NCBI RefSeq assembly: GCF_000333955.1
Contig: NZ_CAPS01000012.1
Coordinates: forward strand, 96,885-160,884
Reading direction: 5' to 3'
DNA from: Rhodococcus sp. AW25M09
Lineage (GTDB): Bacteria; Actinomycetota; Actinomycetes; Mycobacteriales; Mycobacteriaceae
DNA length: 64,000 bases
Shown here: positions 8,150 to 16,719 of the stretch, piece by piece
Layout of the letters: the number at the start of each line of letters is the position of its first letter
Numbering within the stretch: position 1 is the first letter of the stretch
Position numbers and translations under genes: made by a program
Notes under the pieces: generated by a model
Seen by the model: the letters and a program-made list of their open reading frames with translations, nothing else
Databases searched by the model: none
Told to the model about the DNA's origin: nothing

Positions 8150-9529
8150 CTAGGGGAGGCGGATCTCGAAACGAGCCCCGCCAGCCGGTGAATCCGTCAC
8201 TCGCACGCTCCCCCCGTGCGCAGCCACGGTGTCTGCCACGATCGCGAGGCCGAGGCCGGCACCGCCCTCGTCCCGCGTCCGCGAGGAGTCGAGTCGAACG
8301 AAGCGATCGAACACTCGGGTGCGCTCGGGCTCCGGCACTCCGGGCCCGTCGTCGTCGATCACCACGAGCGCTTCACCTCCGGACACCGAGCACGACAATG
8401 TGATCCGGGTTGCCGCATGCCGGACCGCATTGTCGACGACGTTGCGCACCATGCGAGCCACAGCGTGGGGATCACCGGTGACGCGAACCGGGACGATGGA
8501 CAATTCGGCGACGATCTCGGAGGTGGCCTGGACGCGTTTGGCTTCCTCGTACAGCAGATCCTCCAGGTCGACATCGCCGGAGGCAACGGCCGTTTCGGTC
8601 TCGTCCGACCGCGCGAGAACCAGCAGATCCTCGATGAGCTGACGCATCCGTCGCGCCTCGGGAAGCAAGGAGTCGTTCAACAGCGCTGCGTCGAGCAATT
8701 CGGGCCGTGCCTCGGCGAGCTCCAGCGCCGCGGTGATGGTGGCCAACGGGCTGCGCAGTTCGTGAGACGCATCGCTGACGAAACGTTGCTGAGCGAGCCG
8801 GCCGGTCTGCAGACGTTCGAGCATGTGGTTCATCGTCAGTGCGAGGCGAGCGATCTCGTCGCGAGTATCGGGAACCGGCACCCGTTCGGTCAATCGCGCC
8901 GCCGAGATGGACGCAACCGTGGACCTGATGTTCTCGACCGGGCTCAAGGCCGCACCCACCAGCCGATAGGTGGCAAAGGCGACGAGCGCGACGACGAAGG
9001 GACCGACAGCGGCGAGCAGAAGCGCCACCGTGGACACCACCTTCTCGACCGGCTCTCGGTCGGCACCGACCACGACGGTCGCATCGCCCCGAGACGAGGA
9101 CACTCCCGTCGCGGACACCCAGAAGTCCCCGATCTCGGCAACGAACACTCGTCCGAGATCTCGCACCGCCGACGCAGGAACCTGCTGCCTTGTCAGCGGT
9201 GCAGCCGCATCGCCCTGTGACGAGGCGAGCACCGTCCCCGACGCGTCGACGATCTGCACGATCCCGACCTGCCCGTCGGTCGCCAGCAGAGAGTTCTCCA
9301 CGCGCGGACCGTCATCGTCTCGGTCACCGGATCCCCACTGCTGGGCGATGAGCGTGACGCGGGCGGTGGCGGCAGAACGTGCCGAGTTTTCGAGCGACGT
9401 GTAGAGAACACCGAGCAGCGCACCACCCGCTGCGATCAAGCAGACCGCCACGACGAGCGTCGATGCCACCGCCGATCGCACCCGGACCGTCCAGGATCGG
9501 GGTCGAAGCAGATCTCGATGAAGACGCAC
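8150..9529 (-). CDS. Two-component sensor histidine kinase
   Basis: A 459-residue membrane kinase: TM1 at about 20-43, an extracytoplasmic sensor of about 120 residues, TM2 at about 168-190, HAMP linker (190-245), HisKA with phospho-acceptor H256 in FVSDASHELRSP, then HATPase_c with the G-box DDDGPGV and GAGLGL. It starts four bases downstream of the response-regulator stop, so the pair is cotranscribed. The signal is unknown. The divergent redox operon at 10429 is the obvious candidate target because a direct repeat suited to the partner regulator lies between them. Confidence 0.92.
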   Translation of the reverse strand: MRLHRDLLRPRSWTVRVRSAVASTLVVAVCLIAAGGALLGVLYTSLENSARSAATARVTLIAQQWGSGDRDDDGPRVENSLLATDGQVGIVQIVDASGTVLASSQGDAAAPLTRQQVPASAVRDLGRVFVAEIGDFWVSATGVSSSRGDATVVVGADREPVEKVVSTVALLLAAVGPFVVALVAFATYRLVGAALSPVENIRSTVASISAARLTERVPVPDTRDEIARLALTMNHMLERLQTGRLAQQRFVSDASHELRSPLATITAALELAEARPELLDAALLNDSLLPEARRMRQLIEDLLVLARSDETETAVASGDVDLEDLLYEEAKRVQATSEIVAELSIVPVRVTGDPHAVARMVRNVVDNAVRHAATRITLSCSVSGGEALVVIDDDGPGVPEPERTRVFDRFVRLDSSRTRDEGGAGLGLAIVADTVAAHGGSVRVTDSPAGGARFEIRLP

Positions 9530-9533
9530 CGTG

Positions 9534-10208
9534 TCAGTGTCCCGCGGCGATTCGATAACCGGCGCCGCGCACCGTCTCGATCAGTTTTGCCTCGAACGGA
9601 AGATCCACTTTCTTGCGCAGATAGCCGATGTAGACCTCGACGATGTTCTCGTCACCGTCGTAATTGGTGTCCCATACCGAACGCACGATCTCGGATTTGT
9701 TCGCCACCATCCCATTTCGCCGCATCAGGTATTCGAGCACGCTGTACTCGCGCGGAGTCAGCGACAACTCCGTGCCCTGACGGGTCACCCGGTGGCGGGA
9801 GGGGTCGAGTTCGAGGTCACCCACCACCAGCACGGCCGGACGCGCCGGTGCACCCCGGCGAACGAGGGCGCGCAAACGAGCGATCAGGACGACGAACGAG
9901 AACGGTTTCACGAGATAGTCGTCCGCACCGAGATCGAAGGCATCGGCCAGGTCGTACTCACCGTCCTTCGCCGAGAGCATCAATATCGGCGTCCACACCC
10001 CCTGCTTACGCAGGTCTCGAACGACGTCGTACCCCTGCTTGCCCGGCAACATGATGTCGAGCACGATCGCGTCGAAATCGCCGGTTGCCGCACTGTGAAA
10101 TCCATCGAGGCCGTTGTGTTCGACGTCCACGACGAACCCCTCGGCGTCGAGACCCCGGCGGACGGTCTCGGCCAGCCGCTTCTCGTCTTCGACCAGTAGT
10201 ACTCGCAC
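9534..10208 (-). CDS. OmpR/PhoB-family response regulator
   Basis: A 224-residue regulator: receiver domain 1-115 with acidic pocket (VEDEK) and phospho-acceptor D51 in VLDIMLPG, the conserved lysine in LVKPF, and a C-terminal winged helix ending in YIGYLRKKVD and RGAGYRI. The GTG at 10208 begins exactly at the domain edge (VRVLLVEDEK) with GAGAGG upstream; the frame is open further but would overlap the probable operator. Partner of the kinase encoded next. Confidence 0.93.
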   Translation of the reverse strand: MRVLLVEDEKRLAETVRRGLDAEGFVVDVEHNGLDGFHSAATGDFDAIVLDIMLPGKQGYDVVRDLRKQGVWTPILMLSAKDGEYDLADAFDLGADDYLVKPFSFVVLIARLRALVRRGAPARPAVLVVGDLELDPSRHRVTRQGTELSLTPREYSVLEYLMRRNGMVANKSEIVRSVWDTNYDGDENIVEVYIGYLRKKVDLPFEAKLIETVRGAGYRIAAGH

Positions 10209-10279
10209 AACGCCCTCTCGAATCGCATGGGCGGTAGGAAACACGAGTACATCAGATCGACGGTCCGTCCGCGCAGAAT

Positions 10280-10297
10280 CTTTCAGCGATCCTTCAG
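10280..10297. promoter_or_regulatory. Candidate response-regulator direct repeat
   Basis: Two head-to-tail copies of TTCAG (10282-10286 and 10293-10297, within CTTTCAG and CCTTCAG) are spaced 11 bases apart, one helical turn, the arrangement bound by OmpR/PhoB-type dimers. The site lies between the divergent response-regulator gene and the redox operon starting at 10429, so it could serve autoregulation and operon control. Inferred from spacing only. Confidence 0.4.
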
Positions 10298-10428
10298 CTG
10301 CACCGCCGCACACTGATGATCATGACTCCTCGCTCCGCACCGGTCGCACAGCCGGCGTCCAGCGTCTTCGCAGCGAACGGAGGCACTGTCGAGCACATCG
10401 ACGCCCGCCCCTCCCCGAAGGAACTGCA

Positions 10429-10692
10429 ATGAACACACCCGAGCAGGGCTACCGCCGCACTCGGATCGCGACCGCAGCGATGACAGCGCTGGGGGTCACG
10501 GTGTTCGGTGGCTCCGCAGCACTGGCCTACCTCGACACTCACGAACCCGCCTCGGCTGCGACCGTGACACAGAACGAGGCTTCGACCAGCATTCCGTCGT
10601 TCGGTCCGGCACCCCGCGTCACGGCACCCAGTACATCGTCGGGCAGCATCGCCGGTTCGGGATCTACGCACGCCAGGACGCAGGGGTCATGA
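10429..10692 (+). CDS. Small secreted or membrane-anchored protein of redox operon
   Basis: An 87-residue protein I do not recognise. Residues 1-10 are polar and basic, about 13-35 form one hydrophobic segment (ATAAMTALGVTVFGGSAALAYL), and the rest is Ser/Thr/Pro/Ala-rich and probably disordered outside the membrane. GAAGGA lies upstream of the ATG and the stop overlaps apbE (ATGA). Membership in an ApbE operon suggests an accessory redox role, but it has no FMN-binding domain and no obvious flavinylation threonine motif (Dxx(S/T)GAT type). Confidence 0.7.
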   Translation: MNTPEQGYRRTRIATAAMTALGVTVFGGSAALAYLDTHEPASAATVTQNEASTSIPSFGPAPRVTAPSTSSGSIAGSGSTHARTQGS

Positions 10693-11636
10693 ACGGTGTC
10701 GCCACGGCCACGGCCACGTCGAGCTGGACCGTCTGGGGTTGCGAGGCACAGCTGACGGTCACCGACCCCGGCAGCATCGCGCGGGCAGAACACATCGTCC
10801 GCGCCGAGCTCGCCGCTGTCGATGCGGCCTGCAGCAGATTCAGACCCGATTCGGAGGTGTCGATGCTCGCGCACGCCGGCGGTCGCCCCACCTCCATCAG
10901 CCCGACTCTGCACACGTTTCTCGACGCCGCACTCACCGCTGCACGACTGACCGACGGCGACGTCGATCCCGCCGTCGGATCGGCACTGGTGAATCTGGGA
11001 TACGACCGAGACTTCGACGCGTTGTCGCAGTCTCCCTCGAACCGGATCGCATCCGCTCTCGGTACCGCGACCGTCGTCACCCGGGCCGACTGGACGATGG
11101 TCGCCCTCGACGACGGTCGCGTCACGATCCCCGATGGACTCACGCTCGATCTGGGCGCGACAGCAAAGGCGCTGACGGCAGATCGCTGCGCCCACGCGGT
11201 ACACGGGGAGCTCGGAACGGGCGTGCTGGTGTCCCTCGGGGGCGATATCGCCACCAGCGGGCCCCACCCCGACAACGGCTGGCGTATTCGGGTGTGCGAC
11301 GGAGAATCCGAGCCCTCCACTGTCGTCGAGATCGGATCCGACACCGGCGTTGCAACGTCGAGCACGCTCCGGCGACGCTGGCTGCACGAGGGGCAGATGC
11401 TTCATCACATACTGAATCCACAGCTGGCGCGACCAGTCGAATCATACTGGCGCACAGTGACAGTCATCGCTTCCAGTTGCCTCACCGCCAACACCGTCAG
11501 TACGGCCTCCATCGTCCGTGGGCCGTCGGCAACGGCCTGGCTCGGACACCTCGGCTTGCCCACTCGGTCGGTCGCCGCCGACGGCGCGGTCATCCGCACC
11601 GGCGGTTGGCCCGACGACGAACAGGATCGATCATGA
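10689..11636 (+). CDS. apbE: FAD:protein FMN transferase (ApbE family)
   Basis: A 315-residue ApbE-type enzyme, which moves FMN from FAD onto a threonine or serine of a target redox protein on the outer face of the membrane. Family landmarks seen: the N-terminal WGCEAQ (MGTxxx-like) segment, RFRPDSEVS, LDLGATAKALTADR (nucleotide and Mg site) and GTGVLVSLGGDIAT, then ATSSTLRRRW and HHILNP near the C-terminus. No clear signal peptide, so it may act in the cytoplasm or use an unusual export route. It overlaps both neighbours by 4 bases. Confidence 0.88.
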   Translation: MNGVATATATSSWTVWGCEAQLTVTDPGSIARAEHIVRAELAAVDAACSRFRPDSEVSMLAHAGGRPTSISPTLHTFLDAALTAARLTDGDVDPAVGSALVNLGYDRDFDALSQSPSNRIASALGTATVVTRADWTMVALDDGRVTIPDGLTLDLGATAKALTADRCAHAVHGELGTGVLVSLGGDIATSGPHPDNGWRIRVCDGESEPSTVVEIGSDTGVATSSTLRRRWLHEGQMLHHILNPQLARPVESYWRTVTVIASSCLTANTVSTASIVRGPSATAWLGHLGLPTRSVAADGAVIRTGGWPDDEQDRS

Positions 11637-12190
11637 GCGAAGCACTGTGGGCCCTGGGACGCGGATCGGGCATCGCCGCTCTGGTCTTGCTGACCCTTGC
11701 GGTGGCGTCGGGAATTCTCACGAGATCGGGTCGGCCGCTGTTGACCGTCCCCCGGTTCGGGGTCGTCGAATTACACCGAAGCACTGCGCTTCTGGGCTCG
11801 ATATTCGTTGCGATCCACATCGCGAGTCTGTTCTTCGATCCGTACGCGCAACTGAATGTGGTCGACACCGTGATTCCCTTCGCCGGTGCGTACAAACCGT
11901 TCTGGCTCGGCCTGGGCACCCTGGCTTTCGACCTGCTGATAGCGGTAACCCTGACCGGTGTACTTCGGCACAGGCTGGGACACCGCACGTTCCGCGCAGT
12001 GCACTGGCTGTCGTACGCCCTGTGGCCGGTCGCACTGGCCCACGCCCTCGGCAACGGAACCGACTCGGGCAGTGGATGGTTCCTCACAACGGCATTCGTG
12101 TGCGCCGTCATCGTCAGTGCAGCCACGACCTGGCGACTGCGCGACAACTTCCAAGAACACCAGCACACCAGAGTGAAGGTTGGCCGATGA
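11633..12190 (+). CDS. Ferric reductase-like cytochrome b membrane protein
   Basis: A 185-residue integral membrane protein with about five hydrophobic helices and two pairs of helix-buried histidines: H48/H62 (14 apart) and H124/H137 (13 apart), the pattern of bis-haem ferric-reductase/MsrQ-like proteins. It has no FAD/NAD domain of its own, so electrons must come from the NuoF-like protein and ferredoxin encoded downstream. It would carry electrons across the membrane to an outside acceptor. Starts within the apbE stop (ATGA). Confidence 0.8.
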   Translation: MSEALWALGRGSGIAALVLLTLAVASGILTRSGRPLLTVPRFGVVELHRSTALLGSIFVAIHIASLFFDPYAQLNVVDTVIPFAGAYKPFWLGLGTLAFDLLIAVTLTGVLRHRLGHRTFRAVHWLSYALWPVALAHALGNGTDSGSGWFLTTAFVCAVIVSAATTWRLRDNFQEHQHTRVKVGR

Positions 12191-13401
12191 CCGCTCCGAC
12201 ATATCTTGCCGATTCATTGCTCGCACAGGACCGCTCCAACGATCTGCGCCGCCACACCGAGCTCTACGGCGCGCGCCCGGCCACCGACGAATCCTTGGTC
12301 GACGCCGTCGTCCGTTCGGGTCTGCTCGGACACGGCGGAGCGGCGTTCCCCACCGGCGCGAAGATGCGATCGATCTCGGGGCGCACATCGGTGCTGATCG
12401 CCAACGGTGCCGAGGGAGAACCGTTGAGCAGTAAAGACCGGGTGCTACTCGACCGGTCGGTGCATCTGGTTCTCGACGGTATCGCTGCGACGGCCTCGGC
12501 CCTTCGATGCAGCGACTGCTACCTCTATGCGCCACCGGAGAGCATCGCCACCGTACGAGCGGCGGTCGACGAGCGCCGTCGCAGCGGGTGGGATCGCACT
12601 GCCGTCCAGGTGCGTGCGTCCGCATCCGGCTTCGTGTCCGGGGAGAAGTCGGCGGTGATCTCCGCGATCGAGGGAGGTCCGGCACTCCCCCGTGACAAGA
12701 AGATCAGCGCGTCGGTGGCCGGGGTTCGCGGGCGACCCACCCTGGTACTCAACGTCGAAACCTTCGCGCACATCGCACTGATCGAGCGACGGGGACCGCA
12801 GTGGTTTCTTTCGCGGGGAACGGAGTCCGAGCCCGGCACGATGCTCGTCACCTATTCGGGTGCCGTCCGACGACCCGGCGTCGTCGAAGCCCCTCTCGGC
12901 GCATCGATCGAGGACATGCTCGTCCGCGGTGCCGGGGTCGAGCTACCCTCGGTTCGGGCAGTGCTGCTCGGCGGGTTTCACGGCACCTGGGCAAGCCGTC
13001 ACGCTCTGATCGGACGAGTCATGTCCCAGGAGTCGTTGGCGCACATCGGCTCCCGCCCCGGAGCGGGCATCGTGCATGTCCTGGGTGCCGGATCGTGCGG
13101 CCTGACGGCCACCGCCGAGTTCGTCCGCTACCTGGCCGACGAAAGTGCCGGCCAGTGCGGTCCTTGCCTCAACGGACTACCGCGATTGGCCGACGCGTTC
13201 TCACGACTGTCGATCGGCCAGGACGTCGACGCCGCGATCACCGACATCGCGCGCTACACCCGTCTGGTCGACGGCCGAGGCGCGTGCCATCACCCCGACG
13301 GCACCGCACGCCTGATCCGGTCGGCGATGTCGGTCTTCGCCGACGACGTGCGCCTACATCGGTTGGGCTCGTGCGAGATTCACCGAGGAGGGACGCGATG
13401 A
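12187..13401 (+). CDS. NuoF-like NADH-binding flavoprotein with Fe-S domain
   Basis: A 404-residue homologue of the complex I 51-kDa subunit. The flavin/NADH region is recognisable (GLLGHGGAAFPTGAKM, ANGAEGEPLSSKDR), followed by a SLBB-like segment and a C-terminal Fe-S region. In NuoF the cluster motif has four cysteines; here the first is alanine (ESAGQCGPCLNG), leaving C-x2-C plus one distal cysteine in RGACHHPDG. No other complex I genes are near, so it is a stand-alone diaphorase that probably passes electrons from NAD(P)H to the ferredoxin encoded next and the membrane cytochrome. Start ATG overlaps the previous stop. Confidence 0.82.
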   Translation: MTAPTYLADSLLAQDRSNDLRRHTELYGARPATDESLVDAVVRSGLLGHGGAAFPTGAKMRSISGRTSVLIANGAEGEPLSSKDRVLLDRSVHLVLDGIAATASALRCSDCYLYAPPESIATVRAAVDERRRSGWDRTAVQVRASASGFVSGEKSAVISAIEGGPALPRDKKISASVAGVRGRPTLVLNVETFAHIALIERRGPQWFLSRGTESEPGTMLVTYSGAVRRPGVVEAPLGASIEDMLVRGAGVELPSVRAVLLGGFHGTWASRHALIGRVMSQESLAHIGSRPGAGIVHVLGAGSCGLTATAEFVRYLADESAGQCGPCLNGLPRLADAFSRLSIGQDVDAAITDIARYTRLVDGRGACHHPDGTARLIRSAMSVFADDVRLHRLGSCEIHRGGTR

Positions 13402-13622
13402 CCACCCGAGACGCACACGAGGCAGTCCTGCACATCGATTGGACGCGGTGTGACGGACGCGGCGTGTGCACCGAGCTGCTCCCCGACACCCTCACCAGGG
13501 ACGAATGGGGCTATCCACTCGCCCGGCGCGCCGGAAACGATCTCGTCATCGACGGTCACGACGCCCGACGGGCGCACGATGCCGTGCGTCTGTGCCCGCG
13601 AATGGCATTGCGCATCAAGTAG
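13398..13622 (+). CDS. Three-cysteine (3Fe-4S type) ferredoxin
   Basis: A 74-residue ferredoxin with cysteines in WTRCDGRGVC and RLCPRMAL, i.e. C-x5-C...C-P. This is the pattern of actinobacterial [3Fe-4S] ferredoxins, where the position normally holding the second cysteine of a 4Fe-4S site is another residue. It is the last gene of the redox operon, overlaps the NuoF-like gene by 4 bases and converges by 8 bases on the TetR gene. It probably shuttles electrons between the flavoprotein and the membrane cytochrome. Confidence 0.85.
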   Translation: MTTRDAHEAVLHIDWTRCDGRGVCTELLPDTLTRDEWGYPLARRAGNDLVIDGHDARRAHDAVRLCPRMALRIK

Positions 13623-14274
13623 ATTCCGGCAACACCGACAGCGGCTCGACGACATTTCCCAACATCGTGGCGATGGTCGCGACGACGATGCGCCGTTCTG
13701 CGGCATAGTCACTGAGGAACCAGGTCAGGGCCGTATGGCTGATACCTCCGACAGCCGCCGTGGCGAGCAGGTCGATGTCGAGGTCTGGAGTGGACGGAAC
13801 CGGGCCGGCGAACGTGCCGAGGTAACCGAGCAGCATCGACCCGAACTGTTGCATCACCGCCAGGTACGTCCGTTCTACGTGTGGGCTCACGCCGAGCACC
13901 TCCAACCACACCACTCTGGCCAGGTGCGGGTCCTCGATCACATGAAAGAACGGATCGAGGACCTGCCGTGCGACGGCGCGCACATCACTTCTGGGATCGA
14001 CCTCGGGCATCGCCTGGAGGATCGAATCGGTCAGGCGGGCAATGCATTCCTGGTAGACGGCGAGCAGAAGATCCTCGGTCTTGTCGAAATACTGGTAGAA
14101 GTGCCGATCGGCTACCTTCGCCTCACGGCACAGCCCGCGGACCGTTGCAGCTCGGTAGCCCACACTTCCGAACACCCGCAAACCCGCGTCCAGCAGCTGC
14201 CTGCGTCGACGAAGGTCGCGATCGGCCGCGCTCTCACCACCGTAGGCTCGGCCCGATCCCGGGGCTTCCGTCAC
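13615..14274 (-). CDS. TetR-family regulator of the FMO/SDR operon
   Basis: A 219-residue TetR protein with its helix-turn-helix at about residues 40-65 (ATVRGLCREAKVADRHFYQYF) and a ligand-binding C-terminus. It begins with a GTG that overlaps the SDR stop (GTGA), so it is the third gene of the operon monooxygenase-SDR-regulator. The palindrome upstream of the first gene (16637-16652) is its likely operator, giving autoregulation and substrate induction. Ligand unknown. Confidence 0.88.
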   Translation of the reverse strand: MTEAPGSGRAYGGESAADRDLRRRRQLLDAGLRVFGSVGYRAATVRGLCREAKVADRHFYQYFDKTEDLLLAVYQECIARLTDSILQAMPEVDPRSDVRAVARQVLDPFFHVIEDPHLARVVWLEVLGVSPHVERTYLAVMQQFGSMLLGYLGTFAGPVPSTPDLDIDLLATAAVGGISHTALTWFLSDYAAERRIVVATIATMLGNVVEPLSVLPEST

Positions 14275-15116
14275 CGCTTGCGCGCGTCGAGCTGCCCGAT
14301 GAGGGCGCGTACGTCACGGTCTCGCCCCAGAATCGCGTCGTACACGGGGTTGATCACGCCGCGCAACAGCGACATCGGAATCCATCGAGCGGGAACCTGA
14401 ATCCGTGGTGCCCGGCGCTCGATGCCCCGAACCACACCGCGCGCGAGCTTGTCCGGGGAAATGGGACGACGCAAGAGCGCTGGAAAACCCTTCGCTACCA
14501 GCGCAGTGGCGATCTCGTCACCGCCGAAAGCCACGTCCACGATCGGTGTCGCCACCCATCCCGGGTACAGCACTCCTGCCGTCGCTTTCGTGCCTGCCAG
14601 TTCCAGCCGGAGTGCCCGACCGAGCTGTTCGACGGCTGCCTTCGATGCCGCGTACGGCGCGTTGGCCAGCCCGTTGAGGTACGCGTACGTCGAGGAGGTG
14701 AGCAACACGTAGCCGCCGGAATCGACGATGTGCGGCAGGGCGGCACGCACGGTGTTCCACACCCCGACGAGGTTGACGCCGATGACCCGCTCGAAGACAC
14801 CGTCCTCGATGGACCGAACGGTCGATGCCGTAGCACCGCTGGAGATTCCGGCGTTCGCCATGACGATGTCGAGGGTGCCGAAGGTGTCGATCGCGGTGGC
14901 GACGGCCGCGTCGAGCTGCTCCCGCACGGTGACGTCGGCGTAGGCGATAGCCACTCGCTGGTTGCCCAGCTTCGCCGCCAGCGATTCGAGATCGGTCGAT
15001 TGCATGTCGACCAGAACGATCGAGGCACCGCGCCGGTGGAGCGCAGTTGCGACGGCGGAACCGATTCCGCCCCCCGCTCCGGTGATGAGCGCTACCTGTC
15101 CCGAATGATTCTTCAT
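14271..15116 (-). CDS. Short-chain dehydrogenase/reductase
   Basis: A 281-residue classical SDR: cofactor motif TGAGGGIG near the N-terminus, NAG in MANAGISS, and the catalytic Y-x3-K in YAASKAAVEQ. ATG 15116 is chosen because it overlaps the monooxygenase stop (ATGA) and starts directly before the Rossmann fold. Sandwiched between a Baeyer-Villiger-type monooxygenase and a TetR regulator, it may oxidise or reduce an alcohol or ketone in the same catabolic route, as in mycobacterial FMO/SDR operons. Substrate not determinable. Confidence 0.88.
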   Translation of the reverse strand: MKNHSGQVALITGAGGGIGSAVATALHRRGASIVLVDMQSTDLESLAAKLGNQRVAIAYADVTVREQLDAAVATAIDTFGTLDIVMANAGISSGATASTVRSIEDGVFERVIGVNLVGVWNTVRAALPHIVDSGGYVLLTSSTYAYLNGLANAPYAASKAAVEQLGRALRLELAGTKATAGVLYPGWVATPIVDVAFGGDEIATALVAKGFPALLRRPISPDKLARGVVRGIERRAPRIQVPARWIPMSLLRGVINPVYDAILGRDRDVRALIGQLDARKR

Positions 15117-16603
15117 GCCGATACCTCGTCCTTCGTCGCCGTCTCGGTGGATGACCGGTGGATGTGATGGGCTTCCGGCCGAAAACGCTTGGCCCATCGG
15201 CGGAAGGTGAAGCTGAAACCAGGGAACATGGCGACGACGTGCCCGGACTTCGACTGATACCAGCTGTGGCAGCCGCCGTCCTTCCAGACCGTGCCGTCCA
15301 TCTCGCGGTGAATGGTGTCGGTGTAGTCCTGCTCGGCGGCGGCGGTGACCTCGATGGCCGTCGCGCCCGCCTCGCGGACGGCGTCCACGGCCCGCACGAT
15401 GTACTCCATCTGGGCCTCGATGAGGAAGATCGCGGAGGTGTGTCCGATGCCGGTGTTCGGTCCGGTGACGACGAAGAGATTCGGGAAGCCGGGAATCGTC
15501 GTGCCGAGGTAAGCGCGGGGGTAGGGATCTCAGACGTCGGCCAGGGCCCGGCCGTCACGGCCGATCACCGGGTACGAGATGACGCCGTCGGTGGCGTCGT
15601 ATCCGGTGGACCACACCAGCAGGTCGACATCGACGTGTTCGCCTGTAGTGGTGAGAATTCCGGTGTCGGTGATCTCGGCGATGCCGTCGTTCTTGTCGTG
15701 CAGGGTGACGTTCGATTGCCCCAGCGCGGGATACAGCGTGTTGGACAGCAGTACCCGCTTGCACCCGATGACGTAGTCCGGGGTCACCTTCGCTCGAAGC
15801 TCGGAGGCGGGAACCTGAGACTCGATGTGCTGCAGAGCAGTTCGCTGCGCCACCGCCTTCAGCATCCGCCGTGAATACTTGAAGCCGAGAATACGAGTTT
15901 CGAGACTCCAGTAGATCCCCGCGCGCACCAGCCGTCGAATCGGTTCCATGCGCAACAGCTTTCGTTGCAGCGGCGTGAACTCGCGGTCGTGCCGCGGCAT
16001 CACCCAGTGCGGGGTGCGCTGAAAGACGTGCAGGTGCTCCACATCGGGTTGGATCGCGGGGATGATCTGCGCGGCACTGGCCCCGCTGCCCACGATAGCC
16101 ACTCTCTTGCCCGCATGGTCGTACTCGATGTCCCAGTCGTTGGTATGGAACTGCTTGCCCTGGAACTTCTCTCGGCCGGGAAACGGCGGCACGACAGGCG
16201 TGCTGAGCGGTCCCGAGGCGTTGACGACGAACTTCGCCGCGTAGTCACCACGAGAGGTGGCGATGGTCCAGTGATCGCCCGCCCACTCGATCTTCTGGAC
16301 GTCGGTGTTCGCGTGTGTGCGCTGCGGCAGTCCGTTGGATTCGAGCACGTACTGGGTGTACCGCTCGAGCTCCTCCCGTTCGGCGAACATTCGCGTCCAC
16401 TCGAACGGCTCGGAGGCGATCGAGTACAGCGGGCTCTGCACGTCGACGGCTGCCCCCGGGTAGCGATTCTGCTTCCAGGTGCCACCGAGGAAGGACCGTC
16501 TCTCGAGGATGACGAGGTCGTCGATGCCACGATCGAGCAGCGCCTTCGCTGCGCACTGGCCACCGAAACCACTACCGATGATCACCACGGTGTGAACATG
16601 CAT
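15113..16603 (-). pseudogene. Flavin-containing monooxygenase interrupted by in-frame TGA
   Basis: A FMO/Baeyer-Villiger-type NAD(P)H-dependent monooxygenase that would be 496 residues. GSGFGG (FAD) at the N-terminus, FLGGTWKQNRYPGAAVD, and GSGASA (NADPH) are intact. After GRDGRALADV there is a TGA (15530-15532), then the same frame continues with DPYPRAYLGTTIPGFPNLFVV and stays open to 15113. Family members normally have tryptophan just before the (D)G/P-YLGTT segment, so a single TGG to TGA change explains it. The C-terminal part has no good internal start before MEYIVRAV at 15409. Start 16603 has GGGAGGAG upstream. Either a recent nonsense mutation or a sequencing error; the flanking operon is otherwise intact. 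Confidence 0.85.
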
Positions 16604-16636
16604 GCTGACGAACTCCTCCCGCACGAAACGCCATCC

Positions 16637-16652
16637 GATGACGCGTGTCATC
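16637..16652. promoter_or_regulatory. Candidate TetR operator for FMO operon
   Basis: A near-palindrome with arms GATGAC (16637-16642) and GTCATC (16647-16652) around GCGT, 34 bases upstream of the monooxygenase ATG. Size and position fit a TetR-type operator, and a TetR gene is the last member of this operon. Confidence 0.45.
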
Positions 16653-16719
16653 AGATTAAAGTGATGCTGCGCGATTCCGCAACGGTTTCGAGGTATCGAT
16701 GTGAGTCACCGACGAGGCC

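Noticed and set aside
6514..8403. Long open frame (over 600 codons) on the plus strand opposite trkA/trkH
   Set aside because: Mirror of codon-biased trkH; composition rich in Arg, Gln, Asp and His with no domain and no ribosome site.
12187..13401. NuoF-like gene as part of a complex I operon
   Set aside because: No other nuo genes nearby; its partners are a ferredoxin, ApbE and a cytochrome b-like protein.
15530..15532. TGA as a selenocysteine codon
   Set aside because: The family has tryptophan, not cysteine, at this place, and I see no selenocysteine insertion hairpin just downstream.
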